Positions 35,808-47,600 of a DNA stretch of 64,000 nt are shown here, piece by piece (within the stretch, counting starts at the first letter, position 1; every line of letters starts with the position of its first letter). The stretch comes from Anisodus tanguticus (taxonomy: Eukaryota; Streptophyta; Magnoliopsida; Solanales; Solanaceae), in the NCBI GenBank assembly GCA_034509755.1, contig CM067551.1, positions 18,224,501 to 18,288,500 of the forward strand, given 5' to 3'. Below the pieces are notes generated by a model, which made no database searches, was not told where the DNA came from, and saw only the letters and a list, made by a program, of their open reading frames with translations. The translations under genes were made by a program, and so were the position numbers.

Positions 35808-36489
35808 TGTTAATACTCAAAAGTAATTTAAGTGTTTAGCCGAATTCAGTGACAGCCGAATTATTCCAGAGCCGAATTTACTCCTAGCCCTCGACTACAA
35901 GAATTCCATCGGCTACGAAGGCATCTTAGCCGAGTTGTTAGTTAGAGGTACGACTGAGACCCACTCAGATGCAGACGCTTCAACGACCAAGTCAAAAGGG
36001 TTTTCGGACCCATAGAAGCGGTAACGACCAACAACAGCTAAAAGAAAGGGGCATTATCCGAGCAAGAGGAGTGGAGGGCGAGAAAATCGACACCACCTCC
36101 CCCATAGTCGGCCAATGAGCTTAGTGGGTTACTTGATGGCTGACATATGGGGGGGGGGGGATCACGTTGTACAATTTTTTTTTATCTTTTTCCTTTTTTG
36201 TACTATAAATAGGATCATTCTTTGTATATGGAAGAACACAACACAATCAATCAAACAACTCAATTTTTATCTATCTTTATTTATCTTCATTCTACCTTGA
36301 CCGCTTTTATTGCACTCTAATTGTATTTATGCTTCTTATCACCTAGTTTACTCACCTACCATCCTAACACTTTCTAGAGTAGTTGGGGAACCAATTGCTG
36401 GAAGTTAGAGTTCCGCTTACGGCCCAAATCGCTTAGTTAAGGAATCAATTTGTCAGACGATAAAATGGAAAACACTTCAGATGGTAACA
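35808..36489 (+). repeat. 5' LTR of the gypsy-type element
   Basis: It starts TGTTAATACTCAAAAG and ends GATGGTAACA. Recurrent AGCCGAATT words occupy the first 150 bp. A run of about 11 G at 36151 precedes a TATA box TATAAAT at 36204-36210, probably the element promoter, followed by a CAAC-rich leader. Confidence 0.88.
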
Positions 36490-39150
36490 AATTTGGTACA
36501 CCCGATGGGACCATAGGTGATCTCATAACGAAGTTTGATTCTCCAAGTCAGGATCATACTTTGCGTATGCGCCTAAGGTTTGGTAAGAGAATGAACCAAT
36601 AGTCCAATCCACATCCTAAAAAGAATCCTCCCAAAAGGAACAACGAGCCACCATCTTCTTCGGGTATGCCTATATCGGTTGATACCTCTCCACTTTCTCC
36701 ATCAGCCCAAGTTGTGGGTGAACCTAGTCAATATGAGGGTCCAAATGTTATGACCACATAATTCATTACACAATATATTGACTTGGGCATCCAAGACATT
36801 ATGTACCAGGTTTCCAAATAATTGGCTGACATTGGCAAGCCAATGTTGCATAATGGGGTTCAACATGCGAGAGAACTGGAAGTTAATCGACTGCATCCAG
36901 GAGAAGGTTCGGCTAGTTCTGCCATCCCTCTGACGAATGGCGATGTGCAGCATGCAACTTTGACTTCAGGTGTTGTTCCTCAACCGAATATGTATCAGTT
37001 AGTACCTGCTCAGGTACAGCCAATAGCACACCTAGGAGCACAAGCCCAGTCATTTGGTAACTAATCTACTGTATGATTGCCACCAAACACTGGAGGGCAA
37101 GTTGTGCCACTCAACCAAGAGAATCTATAATATGGACAGATCAATGTGGCTAGAGACCAGTTCAGACGTTCGGACACCTTGGTTTGCCACCCGTTACGTC
37201 GTACGCTTATGCCAACGGTCCTACGGTGCAGGCGACCAATGTTGGCCAACCGAACTGGCAGTCGATGGCCCATGGCTATGACCTGCTAGGCTATCTGGTG
37301 ATGTTGTCTACAATGGGACACCATTCCAGTAGTCACAGTCGGTACCCAATCCATACCATCCAGGAAGCACAAACTTTTTAAGAACGGCGGATGTCCGAGG
37401 AGAGCAGACATGGAACATTGTTCTACCTTATTCTCAAGTTCCGTCGGTTGTTCCAAGAGCTCAAGTTGCAGGCTTTGGTGGCTATGCCCAACAACATCAA
37501 TGGGGATATACCCCACCTATTGGTAATGGCCAGCAGAATGTCTACAACTTTCAAAACCTTGCTCGACAAGGTGCAGAATGGAGGCCTCCAGTTCAGAACG
37601 CCAACGAGCCGATTCCAGTCGAGAATCGGCAAGGGACGTCACAATTGATGAACCTTGAAACCATTGCAAATACCATGAGGAGGTACTTTGGCATCCAACT
37701 GAAACCCTTGGACAAAACTATTTATAGAAAGCCCTACCCCGATTGGTAGATCGGGTAGCACCACTGCCAAGAGGCTTCAAAACGCTTGATTTTGCCACAT
37801 TCTCGGGTGATGACGACAAATCTACCATTGAGCATATCGGCAGATTACCGTCCCAATGTGGCGAAGTTGGCCAGAACGAGCATCATAAGTTGTAGTTATT
37901 ACCCGTTTCTCTAATCGGAACGACATTTGCCTAGTACTCATTTTTGGCCCCCGACTCCGTGTAGAGTTGGGCTGATATGGAGCATTGTTTCCATGATAGA
38001 TTTTATTAGCCCTCAACCTCAAGTCACTATGACAGATTTGACGAATCTCAGACAATAGATCGATGAGTCGGCTACCGACTTTATTGAGAGATTCGAAGGA
38101 ATATTGGGAAATGCATTGTACACTTCTTTGAATTAGAATGCGCCCATATGATAATCAACAACATGTATCCATAGTTAAAGGAGAAATTAGTGGGACAATC
38201 TTGCTCTGACTTAAGCCAGTTAGCCGAGAAGGCTAGCCAAATAGAGTAATTTATCCAGGAGAATGAGAAGAGAAGAGCCAACTGAAATTAAGGCTCCCAT
38301 TTGGTATCCATTATTGAGGTAGATGAGTCTAACTCAGAGTCCGCCGATTTCACGATAGATACAATGGTAGCCGAGATCGTCAGGGGTAAGGTTTACTCCT
38401 ACCCAGCCTTAAAAGTCATAAAAGACACGGAGATGAGTTCTTCCGATGACAGGGTCGGTTACTCATTTGAGATCACAAAGGCAGATAAGATATTTGATCA
38501 TCTGCTCAAAGATAAGCAGGTTATGCTGCTTGATGGTCATAGATTCCACCTACCGAGGAACTCAAAGATAAGAAGTATTGCAAGTGGCATAATTCATACA
38601 ACCACTTTACTTCTAATTGTGTGATCTTCAAAAAGGCAATCCAAAAGGACATCAAAGAGGGGAGGTTCAAGCTAGTCAACAAGAGTATGGCTGAAATGTC
38701 CATTGATACCAACCCATTTCCCGCGGTACCAATATCTATGGTATCTTTTGCTAAGCCCGATGAGTCAAGGGACACCAAAGAGAGACAACCGATGAAAAAG
38801 GTGTGGGTCTCAAAGAAATCTATCGAAGGGGAAAAGGCCACAAGGACCTCTGTGTTCAACTAGTTGCCGGCCCTACATGACATTCGCGATGACAGGCAGC
38901 CAGCTAGGAGCAGTTTTCATTGCCGCCATAAATACTCGAGGGACGTTGAACGAGAACTTCAGGAACAAACCATGAGGTTCAGAAGGGTCGCTATCGGTGC
39001 CAGGCGTAGGCCTGGGGAGCAAGTACGGATGTCAACCAACCGGCAGCCGAGCATGCCTTGAGTAGGTGAAGAACCACTCCCTAAAACCAAACAGATGGTA
39101 GTCAAGTTTAACGTAAATGAGGGTGTTTCATCCTTACATATCACGATGAG
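36465..39150 (+). pseudogene. Gypsy gag (Tat-like), broken
   Basis: An ATG at 36465, 25 bp before the LTR end, reads MENTSDGNKFGTPDG through the LTR boundary into the internal region; after a stop near 36600 the same frame continues with SNPHPKKNPPKRNNEPPSS. Around 37730-38060, in mixed frames, sequence like KPYPDW, LPRGFKTLDFATFSGDDDKS and STIEHIGR gives the retrotransposon gag core of Tat-type gypsy elements, followed by MTDLTNLRQ and ESATDFIERFEGI. The later part at 38301-39100 includes FEITKADKIFDHLLKDKQV and basic Arg-rich segments. There are many stops and shifts, so no intact gag is possible. Confidence 0.75.
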
Positions 39151-39729
39151 AAATGAGGACCAGACGAGACCCCGAGAATGATTAAACCAGCTACCAACAC
39201 AGAAGAGGGAAAGTGGTTCGTCAATCAGGCTTTTGGAAAGAAAGAAACACCACCGAGAGTCGCATCCAAGACTCAAAAGATAAGGATGGAACGGGTCAAG
39301 GTCGTGTGTAAGATGCAACAAACATTGTATCTAATTTCCAGCACCAAAGCAGCCGAAAATCATGAGATTCCTGAGTCTGTCATCGCCGAGGCTATCGAGC
39401 GGGCATTCGGCTCAGTTGCTTCAGGGGCAATGTCGCTTGAAGGAGAGACGTCGGGTCAACCAGAGCTGGATGAACAACCTACCGAGAACCCGATGGAGGA
39501 ACCCCGACAAGAGAACGTGGCCCTGGATGGACCTCTAACCGAGGCAATCCCACATATCGTGTAGAGGATTCAGTCAGACGATCCCAGTCGATCCCCATTT
39601 GTCTCCAAGAAATGGAAGATATGAGCATCTGGTAAGCCGAATTGGATAAAAGAGGGGACATCATCCTCGGTTTATTTAGCCATGACCTAGTTGATGAGAT
39701 GTGGGCAGACATTAAAATGGTCAGCCTAA

Positions 39730-40310
39730 TCCCATGTGAGTTCGGGCGGTGCTTCGACACTAGATAGCCTAGAAGGTGATGTTTGCGTAGAAAATGCAGA
39801 ATGGGCAACAATAGTCGATACCCCGGCTAGGGACACTTTGAGCACCATATTTGGTTCACCTACAGTAGATATGGTTAAACACCTCAAACCCTTTTACGTC
39901 AAGGCTTACATTAACGACAAAATTATTAGTCGGGTGTTTGTCGACTATGGGGTTGTGCTGAATGTGATACCGTTGCTTACCTTGAAGGATCTTAACAAAA
40001 AAAAGTGAGGATCTCATCCCAACTAATATTAAAATGGCTAGCTTTATGGGAGAAGCCTCTAAAGCGTTGGGGATTCTAGTAGAAGAAATCATTGTAGGTC
40101 CTAAGATGGTCATGTCTGCCTTATTTGTAATAGATGGCAAGCCGTCCTACACCATTCAGTTGGGCAGGGACTAGATTCACACCAGTCGATGCCTTCCTTC
40201 TACCATGTATCAAAAGCTCATTTTTTGGAAGGAAACAAGATAGAAATCGTCTTAACCGATGATAACCCATTTCAAGCAGGGGTGAAAACTTGGAGGTTGT
40301 CATTTATTCA
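39730..40310 (+). pseudogene. Gypsy retropepsin (protease) remnant
   Basis: An open frame at 39736-40008 contains HLKPFYVKAYINDK, ISRVFVDYGVVLNVIPL and the segment after it. In related gypsy proteases the active site is VD-S/G-G; here it is VDYG, so the Ser/Thr next to the catalytic Asp is replaced by Tyr. In another frame the homology continues with MASFMGEASKALGI and, near 40160, LGRD followed by a stop, then CLPSTMYQKLIFWKGNKIEI. This is the region that normally leads into reverse transcriptase, which is absent here. Confidence 0.75.
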
Positions 40311-41463
40311 CCCTATGTGGCTCCCATAGCCATCACGGAGCAGTATGAAGAAGGATCTTGGGAATCCTGTAATCTTACCTCGTGAGAGTTTGAAATAAAA
40401 TAATTGGCCAAACCACGACTTACCTTAGAGGATTTAAATGGTTGAGGAAACCCAACTCATACGTGACATGTGGCATCGGCTGACCGCCCTAAGTTCTGAG
40501 ACAAGAAAAGTCGAGGCATCGCACATGGGGAACCACGACAGAAAACCAATCGGCGTCCAACAACATTTGAGCTGCCAAAAGGAATTTTACGCCTAGCTTT
40601 TTTTGTCTTTGTTCTACGTTTGTACAAAACTCGAGTGTTATTTTATACCCGTGTTGTGTATGTTGTGTGCAAAGTTTGAATAAACTCATTTTACAAAGAA
40701 AAGTCTTAAATGAAATGAGCAATTAGAAACTCCAAATGTACAGTTATGGGGACGACATCCTATCGAATAAATCTATGGCTAAGATGTAGTGTTGTCCTCA
40801 GAAGTTAATATCATTACGGATGGCCAAACTAAATTTTCTAAGTTTGGAAGAATATCAGCAGGACATGCTAATGGAGTTGGGTCAGAATCAACTTACAATC
40901 ATAGAAAGAGTGAAAGCCGGTAAAACGTAAAATGGCCAAAACATACGACAAACATATAGAGCCTAAAGAGGTCTGCCGAAATAGATTTAGTTTGGAAAAC
41001 CATCCCACCGATTGAAATGAAAGATCGTAAAATCGGCAAATGATCGCCAAACTAAAAAAGAACCCTTCGTAGCGAACCCACGGGTTGCCGACAATACGAA
41101 TCAAGCGATAAACATGCATGGAAAAGAAATGTAAATGGTAGACATTTTTGAAGAAATATTACCCATCGATTTTGGGGCATGCATAAGTAATCAACAGCCA
41201 CAGACCGGTTACCTGGTCACAAAAAATAGACTATTCTTCGATTTGGGGTCAATAAAACTAAGAAGCCAAGATTAGATGGCGTTTCACTAGCTGGGGGTTG
41301 CTCTACGTTATCAGACTTAGCCGAAACCACGCCTGCCTAGTCACAAAAGTCAAACCCTTCGATTTGGGTTCAAGAAATGGCCTGATCACAGTCACATGAA
41401 AAAGTACTTCCCTTCGATTTGGGGAAGACAAAAGTAAACAACAGCCACAGACCAGCTGCTTAA
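40311..41463. other. Non-coding segment replacing pol in the gypsy-type element
   Basis: No RT, RNase H or integrase motif is visible on either strand. At 40590-40700 there is a leader-like AT-rich sequence with TTGAATAAACTCATTTTAC, similar to the untranslated part usually found after integrase in such elements. From 41160 a short motif repeats (separate entry). I infer that a deletion joined the end of the protease region to sequence downstream of integrase. Confidence 0.6.
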
Positions 41464-41500
41464 TCACAGAAATAGACCCTTCAATTTGGGGTCGATAAAT
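41160..41500 (+). repeat. Interspersed CTTCGATTTGGGG motif, five copies
   Basis: The motif or a one-base variant occurs near 41165, 41235, 41357, 41411 and 41479, usually preceded by CACAGACC and GTCACA words and followed by GTCAATAAA-like sequence. Spacing ranges from about 55 to 120 bp. It lies just beyond the 3' end of the antisense PMD region. Confidence 0.75.
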
Positions 41501-44500
41501 CTAGGGAGCATTCCACCAGCTAGAGGTTGCAATTTATCAACAATAACAAAAGTTTTAGGATTAGCCAAGTCTACGACTTCTTGGGCATCTTGGGTACCTA
41601 CAATCTCTCTTTCTCTCTCAACTGCAACAACAACTACTACCTCAGCTGCTCCCGCTCCTGCTTGGACCTCCATTTCATCACCCAGCAAAGAAAGGCTTAG
41701 CCACTACAGTCGATGGGGCCTCGGTAAAAGCCTTAGTATCGATCGATACCTCTTGAATAACAGAAACAACAATGGCTTCGGATCGCAAGTCAATAAGGGT
41801 ATCGGCTAACAACTCAGCAACATGATCAGTTGGCAAGAGAGTAGTGATTTTCGGCATTGCTTGAACTAGATGGCTTTTCCACTCAGTCCATACATTCTCC
41901 AGTTTGGCCAACCATTTTCTACCAGCTCTCTGATCCAGTTCCCAAACCGCATATTGGTTACTGAGTTCCCAAATTTTGTTATCCAATTGAAGGCTCTGCC
42001 GAAATAAAGAAGAATGAGAGGAGTTGTGGGCACCAATCGCCGAGTCTAAGGCACATATAGCCTGAATAATAGCCCCGATATCCGCCTGGATCTGCTCCAA
42101 CTCAACTCAAAATTTGGAAAGCTGTTCCTGCAAGTCATTCCTTCGGTGACATTTTGTTGCCTTTTTGCATTCACCTCGTTGAAAGAAGTCTGAATGTGGT
42201 TCTTCTCTTGCCTAAGAGACCCCAAGTGTTGCATAGCAGCGACAACCTCATCATGGCTATCTTTGGTTGTTCTATGTAAAGAAAATAAATCATTCAGAGC
42301 CAAAGCCATGTCATTGTAAGTGGTGGCCAGAACCGGGGAATCCGTCGTTTCTTTTGATAATCGGAGTAAAGAGTTCCTCAATGCATGAAGCTCCTCCTTG
42401 CTGGTGGGGATGCCCTTGGCTAGAAACTCCTCAACTCGCTCTTCATGGACACCAACCGGCGAAGAGGGTGAAGGTACGATGCCAGCTAAGCCAAAATACT
42501 GCAAAAGTACATCCTCAGGTATGACCTTGGCTGATACCTTTGAATTATCAATTGGGTGGGCTATAGCCGAAAGATTTCTCCGGTGGTCTCATGTATAGAA
42601 AAGAACAGTTTTAGAAGAGAGGCAAGAGTCTAGAGATAGTTGATAATAATATTGGAAGGAAAATGATATACCTCTATGATTACGTCAACCTCTTCGGCTG
42701 TCTCAACAGGAGAAACTCTGATATTGAGGCTAGCCGATGATGGAGAATCTGCGGTGTTCGGGAGCATGATCCAAAGAGATGTCCGCCAATATGGAAGAGA
42801 GGCATCATATACTTTTCACCGCCTATTGCGCTTTATTAATAATGGCTCCTGAAAGACAAAACCAAGAAACACGAGTAATGAAAGATAGTCGATACAAAGG
42901 TAGTCGAGGTAGATAAAGGATATACCTCATCATTCTCTTCTTCAGAAACAGGGACTTCAGCTCCGCGAGATCTTTCTCCCCTACGCTCACAAATAACAAC
43001 CTATTCACCTAGTCTGGGTTGCTTTAAAATAGATTTCCTAGGCGACGGAGATCCCGTGGTAGGAGTGGTCTCCAAATCAACAAACCCTGAAGGAGGATGA
43101 AGTTACTAAAAGACACAAAAAAAGTGTTAGCCTAAAAATGTATAAGAAATTCTGGCCAACATATATGTAGAAAAACAATTCACATTTTCTCTTCGGCTGT
43201 CGCAGCCTGACGGAAGACCAAGAAGCCGTAGGTCTAGCCGAATTGATGGAAACCACATTTGAAGGGACCTCTTTTGTCCTTGGCTTAGTGTCTGTTGGGT
43301 TTTTCTTCTTCAGCTGGACCAGTCGATCACTCTGTTTTCCTGGATCAGCCGATCGTAGTAGACTTCTAGAGAGGATTGGAAGAATTTTTCTTTGGCTACC
43401 TTCCACCAGTCAACAAAAGCAACAATGGTGTTGGTCTTTGGGGAGAACGGCTGCCAGACGAAAAGGGAAAGCTTATCAAGATTATGGGCAGCTACCTCCT
43501 CTGTCTGCTTGGCATTTAGAGAGCAACGGTGAGTCGAATAAGCAACGCTACGGTGAGGCCATGGTATGTGCTGAGTCAGGCCAAATTGTCGTGCAACAAA
43601 GTTGGGCCGATAGGGCTCTGTGGTCAACTTGTTATGCCTAGAGTTGTGCTTCAAGCCTCCCAAAAAATCTCTAGCCGTAAGGATACTCCCTCACACTCGA
43701 TTCATGACCTTCTGCTGAGTGAATGAAAGGTTGTCATTGGCTATTTGATGAACACAATCGGGAGTGGCCCATTTTTCAAGGACCAGTTGCCAATATGCGT
43801 AATGGTCTCGAGACAGACCATGCAAGGGGGACACTATAGTGAAAACGTCCTAGGGCACAAGAGGTGTTCCCCAAAGAGTGTCGGCTAACACCGGCGGATC
43901 TAACGGAGAACGGCTACCATCAAAATCATCAGGGATGAACTCTGGGAAATACAAAGTGATCCACAACTGAAGAAACCACAGAGGACCGGCTAAAGTATCC
44001 AGATTTTGAGAGTCCCTTAACCTAGCTTGAGCATCGCCCAAAGCCATGTTCAAGTAAGCTAGGAAGAGGGATGCCCAACTGATATCTTCCCCTGAAACGG
44101 CCAAAGCCACATAAATCTCCAGCTCCTTGACAATTGCACAAGAGCTCGTACAGACGAAGTAACGGCTAAACCAATAGAGTAGAAAAGCATGATGCTCAGC
44201 ATCATCGACCGGAAGAAGGCGAACTTCGGCGGTTAGCGGTCATAAAAGAACTATAGCTGGAAGAATTTTTCGGAACAAAAATCCCCTAGTATCACCGTTA
44301 CATCAAGAAGGGTGGGAGTCATCATCCCTAAGGGAAAAATAAATGCATTGGCGGTAGTCGACCAATAACCAAGAAATGCATATATGAGGCCGATATTGCA
44401 GGAGATATCAGACCCCGATAGTACAATGGTGTCGTAAAGACCCATACGCCTCCACTCGTTCCTTTGGCCGACTTGACCCGATCCACCCAAGCAAAATAGT

Positions 44501-44993
44501 TGGTGACCTTGGTCAGCCAGGTGCGTAGGTTAGCTGGACAGCGGTCGACAGTGAACTAGTAGCAGGTGAGGGGAAGGTCATAGGTCACCGGGCTAAGATG
44601 TTGAGATAAAATAACGTCGCCTTGTTCCGGCTTACCATATGGAGCCATAACCAAATGTTCATCAACAAGGACCAAGGCATCAGTTAGGTCTTTATCGGCT
44701 AGAGTGGTCCCATATATCTTTTGAGAAGAGGAAAGATAAGTCATGGCATCCGAGTAAGAAAAGGGTTGAGATTAGGGTTTTTATACATAAGGGAAGAAAT
44801 CGGAGATGACTGTAAGATCAAGTGAAAAAATCTCGGAAAGATGTCTCTTCCTAAGTAGGTCTCGATGCACGGCGAAAATTAGGGCTACCTTTTCTAATGC
44901 ACGGTTGGAAAATATTGGAACCAATTCGTGGTAATAAAAGACACCTCGGTTGAAGGGGAAACCTAATTGAGAAGTAATCATCATTGCATGCAC
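41464..44993 (-). pseudogene. Antisense plant mobile domain (PMD) protein, broken
   Basis: Read on the minus strand from 44993 downwards, separate frames carry plausible consecutive parts of one protein. At 44251-44490 it reads MGLYDTIVLSGSDISCN, FLGYWSTTANAFIFPLGMMT and PTLLDVTVILG, matching the conserved PMD pattern (aromatic-x-TTN-F-FP-GEMT-TL-DV-LLG). At 43850-44110 is ISWASLFLAYLN with WFLQLWITLYFPE, and at 43310-43663 YRPNFVARQFGLTQHIPWP, another PMD hallmark. The C-terminal part at 41464-42504 is helical and Glu/Leu-rich, probably coiled coil, ending in a Val/Glu/Ala-rich tail. PMD proteins occur as host genes (MAIN/MAIL) and inside mobile elements; here it lies opposite to gag inside the LTRs. 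Introns or frameshifts break the frame. Confidence 0.7.
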
Positions 44994-45101
44994 TAGAGAC
45001 GAGACGATTGAAGTGACATGTGCGGCTGTCAGACTGAAACGACGGCTATTTTCGGATACATCAACTCAACAGTCATACTCGAGTTAATGTAAGGGGGCAA
45101 T

Positions 45102-45805
45102 TGTTAACACTCAAAAGTAATTTAAGTGTTTAGCCGAATTCAGTGACAACCGAACTATTCCAGAGCCGAATTTACTTCTAGCCCTCGACTACAAGAATTT
45201 CATCGGCTATTAAGGCATCTTAGCCGAGTTGTTAGTTAGAGGTATGACTAGGACTCACTCAGATGCAGACGCCTCAACGACCAAGTCAAAAGGGTTTCCG
45301 GACTCCTAGAAGCGGTAACGGCCAACAAGAGCTAAAAAAAGGGGCATTATCTGAGCAAGAGGAGTAGAGGGCGAGAAAATCGGCATCACCTCCCCCATAG
45401 TTAGCCATTGAACTTAGTGGGTTACTTGATGGCTGACATGGGGGGGGGGGGGATCACGTTGTACAGTTTTTTTTTATCTTTTTCCTTTTTTGTACTATAA
45501 ATAGGATCATTCTTTGTATATGGAAGAACACAACACAATCAATCAAACAACTCAATCTTTAACTCAATTTTTATCTACCTTTATTTATCGTCATTCTACC
45601 TTTACCGCTTTTATTGCACTCTAGCTGTATTTATGCTTCTTACCACCTAGTTTACTCACCCACCATCCTAACGTTTTCTGAAGTTGTTGGGGATCTCATT
45701 GCTGGAAGTTAGAGTTCCGCTTCGGCCCAAATCGCTTAGTTAAAGAATTAATTTGTCATCCGATTTCGTCAGCCGATAAAATGTCAAACACTTCGGACGG
45801 TAACA
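45102..45805 (+). repeat. 3' LTR of the gypsy-type element
   Basis: It starts TGTTAACACTCAAAAG after the purine tract and ends GACGGTAACA. It is collinear with the 5' copy, including the G run (about 45440) and TATAAAT at 45496-45502, with an extra short duplication (CTCAATCTTTAACTCAA) near 45555. Confidence 0.88.
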
Positions 45806-46033
45806 ATTACATGTTATTTTCATCTTATAAATTGCTTTGACCAAGTAAAAAGATCATAGTGACGTGTTTCCTGTCACCCAAAGTGTTAGTATAATGGAGA
45901 CTGAAGCCCATTATTTTGTGATTAAAAACAACTGAATTTTTTGTGCACTATGTTTATCCTTTTTCATTAAGCTCAACCAAGAATGCCTTCCATTAAAATA
46001 TTCAATAGATTGGTGAATTATGTCAAAAGTAGG
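45806..46033. other. Short stretch without genes
   Basis: Nothing recognised. Confidence 0.5.
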
Positions 46034-46258
46034 TACTACTCCATCCGTGTCAAAAATATTGTCCTAATTTGACTTGACACAAAATTTAAGAAATAAGGAA
46101 GTTTTTTAAAATGTGTGGTTCAAAATAAGTCTTAGATATTTGTGTGGTTGTAAATCATCTCATAAAGTTAAAATATTTTTAAATATAAAAATATATAATC
46201 TTTTTGGAACAAACTAATAAGGAAAGTAAGATAATCTTTTTAAGATGGAAGAAGTATT
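46034..46258. mobile_element. Stowaway-like MITE, family M, copy 1
   Basis: It begins TACTACTCCATCCGTGTC and ends AAGATGGAAGAAGTATTA. The inner sequence GTGTGGTTCAAAATAAGTC, GTAAATCATCTCATAAAG and TTTTTAAATATAAAAATATA is shared with 56943-57170 and 57332-57550. It is about 225 bp and non-coding. Confidence 0.72.
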
Positions 46259-46477
46259 ACTTTTAAATGAAGTGGAGCCCAGATTATTTTAGAAATGACC
46301 CAACATTTTAGTGTTTGATTTCAAAAGTATGACTTGCTTACTTGCAATTGCGTTCCCATTAACTTCAGCTTTTGGTACTAGAATTGCATATATTGCACCA
46401 CTTATTTTCAAGGGACCATACCTTATGTAAGAAAATAATTTGAAAATATAAAATGAAGTTTGAGGTGTGTCAAATAT

Positions 46478-47600
46478 ATTGTTCTGATGGTCATTACCTA
46501 TGGTTTCATAATGTACGGTATTATATTATATAGTAGCGTATTATATTATATTATATTATATTGTAATGTATTAATAAATATAATGTTTGGATAGACTGTA
46601 TCGTTTGTTGTGGTTTAATAATATCTTATTATTTAGTCAGATTATATGTTAATGTATAATAACATGTAAGTTTACTAAAATACTATTAATTCTTAATTAC
46701 AAATTAATTTATATATATTAGTAAAACTAAGGTAAAGAATAAAATAGAAACTTTAAAAGATAAGTAGGTGATGGGTGGGGTGGTTGGGTGGGTGGTGAGG
46801 GTGGTTGTGGGGTGGGGGCCCGGGGTGGGTGGTGGTGAGGAGTAGTGGGTGGTGGTGAGTTGGGTTTGGGTGTGATGGAGGGGATTGGTGGGGTGGGGTA
46901 TAATGGGTAAACGAAATATGTAATCACGCAAAAATCACCAAATTCATGATTTAGAAAATTAGACTTTTTCATGGTTATATAACCACAGAATTACAATGGA
47001 TTTACAACAACATACAATAATTTTAAGAACAATGGAAACAAACATGGTTTCATAAAAAATAATAAAATAATGAACCACGGGAATGTGACATCCCAACTTA
47101 GAAAAAGTGTTCCACATCAGTAAAACACAGGAGAGATGCTAGGTGTATAAGTAAGCAGGTCTTACACCCTAGTGACCCATTTTAAAGCCCTACAGGTCGA
47201 GGCCCAAAGCGGACAATATCACTAGTGGGTTGGGTTGTTACATATGGTATCAGAGTCACTCTTGTGTTAGCTTTGTCGGTGTGGGTTAGAGTTCAACTAA
47301 ATTTAGGCAAATTGTGGATAAGCTGACAAACATATGTGCTAAGTCTAGGCAAATCTCATGCGGTGAGTTCAACCTCAATGAGGACGCTGAGTCCATAAGA
47401 GGGGGTCTATGTGACATTCCAACTTAGGAAAAATGTCCCACATCGGCAAATAAAGGAAAGATGTTGGGTATATAAGTAACTAGGTCTTACATCCTAGTGA
47501 CGCGTTTTAAAACCGTGCAAGTCTAGACCCAAAGCGAATAATATCACTAGTAGGCTGAGTTATTACAGGAAAACAACCATCCAAACAAGGGGTTAAATAT
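46478..47600. mobile_element. AT-rich MITE interrupted by a TRIM
   Basis: The left end TTGTTCTGATGGTCATTACC and the right end read on the other strand, TTGTTTGGATGGTTGTTTTC, form an imperfect inverted repeat continuing with CTATGGTTTCAT and CCGTGGTTCATT. The repeat is complete only if the TRIM at 47084-47567 is removed. Inside are TTATA microsatellite-like repeats near 46530 and a GGGTGG-rich stretch at 46770-46920. No target duplication could be fixed. Confidence 0.6.
47084..47567 (+). mobile_element. TRIM, element 2 (complete)
   Basis: LTRs at 47084-47242 and 47410-47567 (159 and 158 bp) both begin TGTGACAT and end TTACA. The primer site TGGTATCAGAGTC is at 47245 and a purine tract AGAGGGGGTC precedes the 3' LTR. 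The interior is 167 bp and non-coding. The flanks GGGAA and GGAAA are a near-match 5-bp duplication. It depends on other elements for mobility. Confidence 0.88.

Larger units (their letters stand above)
35808..45805 (+). mobile_element. Gypsy-type LTR element lacking RT/RNase H/integrase, with antisense PMD region
   Basis: LTRs of 682 bp (35808-36489) and 704 bp (45102-45805) with TGTTAA and TAACA ends enclose 8.6 kb. The plus strand carries gag and retropepsin remnants up to about 40310. No RT, RNase H or integrase motif appears between there and the 3' LTR. The minus strand from about 44993 to 41464 carries segments of a plant mobile domain protein. A purine tract AAGGGGGCAA lies just before the 3' LTR. 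The LTRs differ at roughly 25 sites in their first 330 bp, so the copy is not young. A 5-bp duplication is not evident (AGTAT left, ATTAC right). Confidence 0.85.

Noticed and set aside
41160..41500. CRISPR-like array
   Set aside because: Only five short motifs with uneven spacing inside a plant retroelement; no regular repeat-spacer structure.
35803..45810. A 5-bp target-site duplication for the gypsy-type element
   Set aside because: AGTAT on the left and ATTAC on the right do not match; the flanks may have mutated or recombined.
46704..46972. Minus-strand proline/threonine-rich frames
   Set aside because: They come from the GGGTGG-rich stretch inside a MITE; two frames are open at once.
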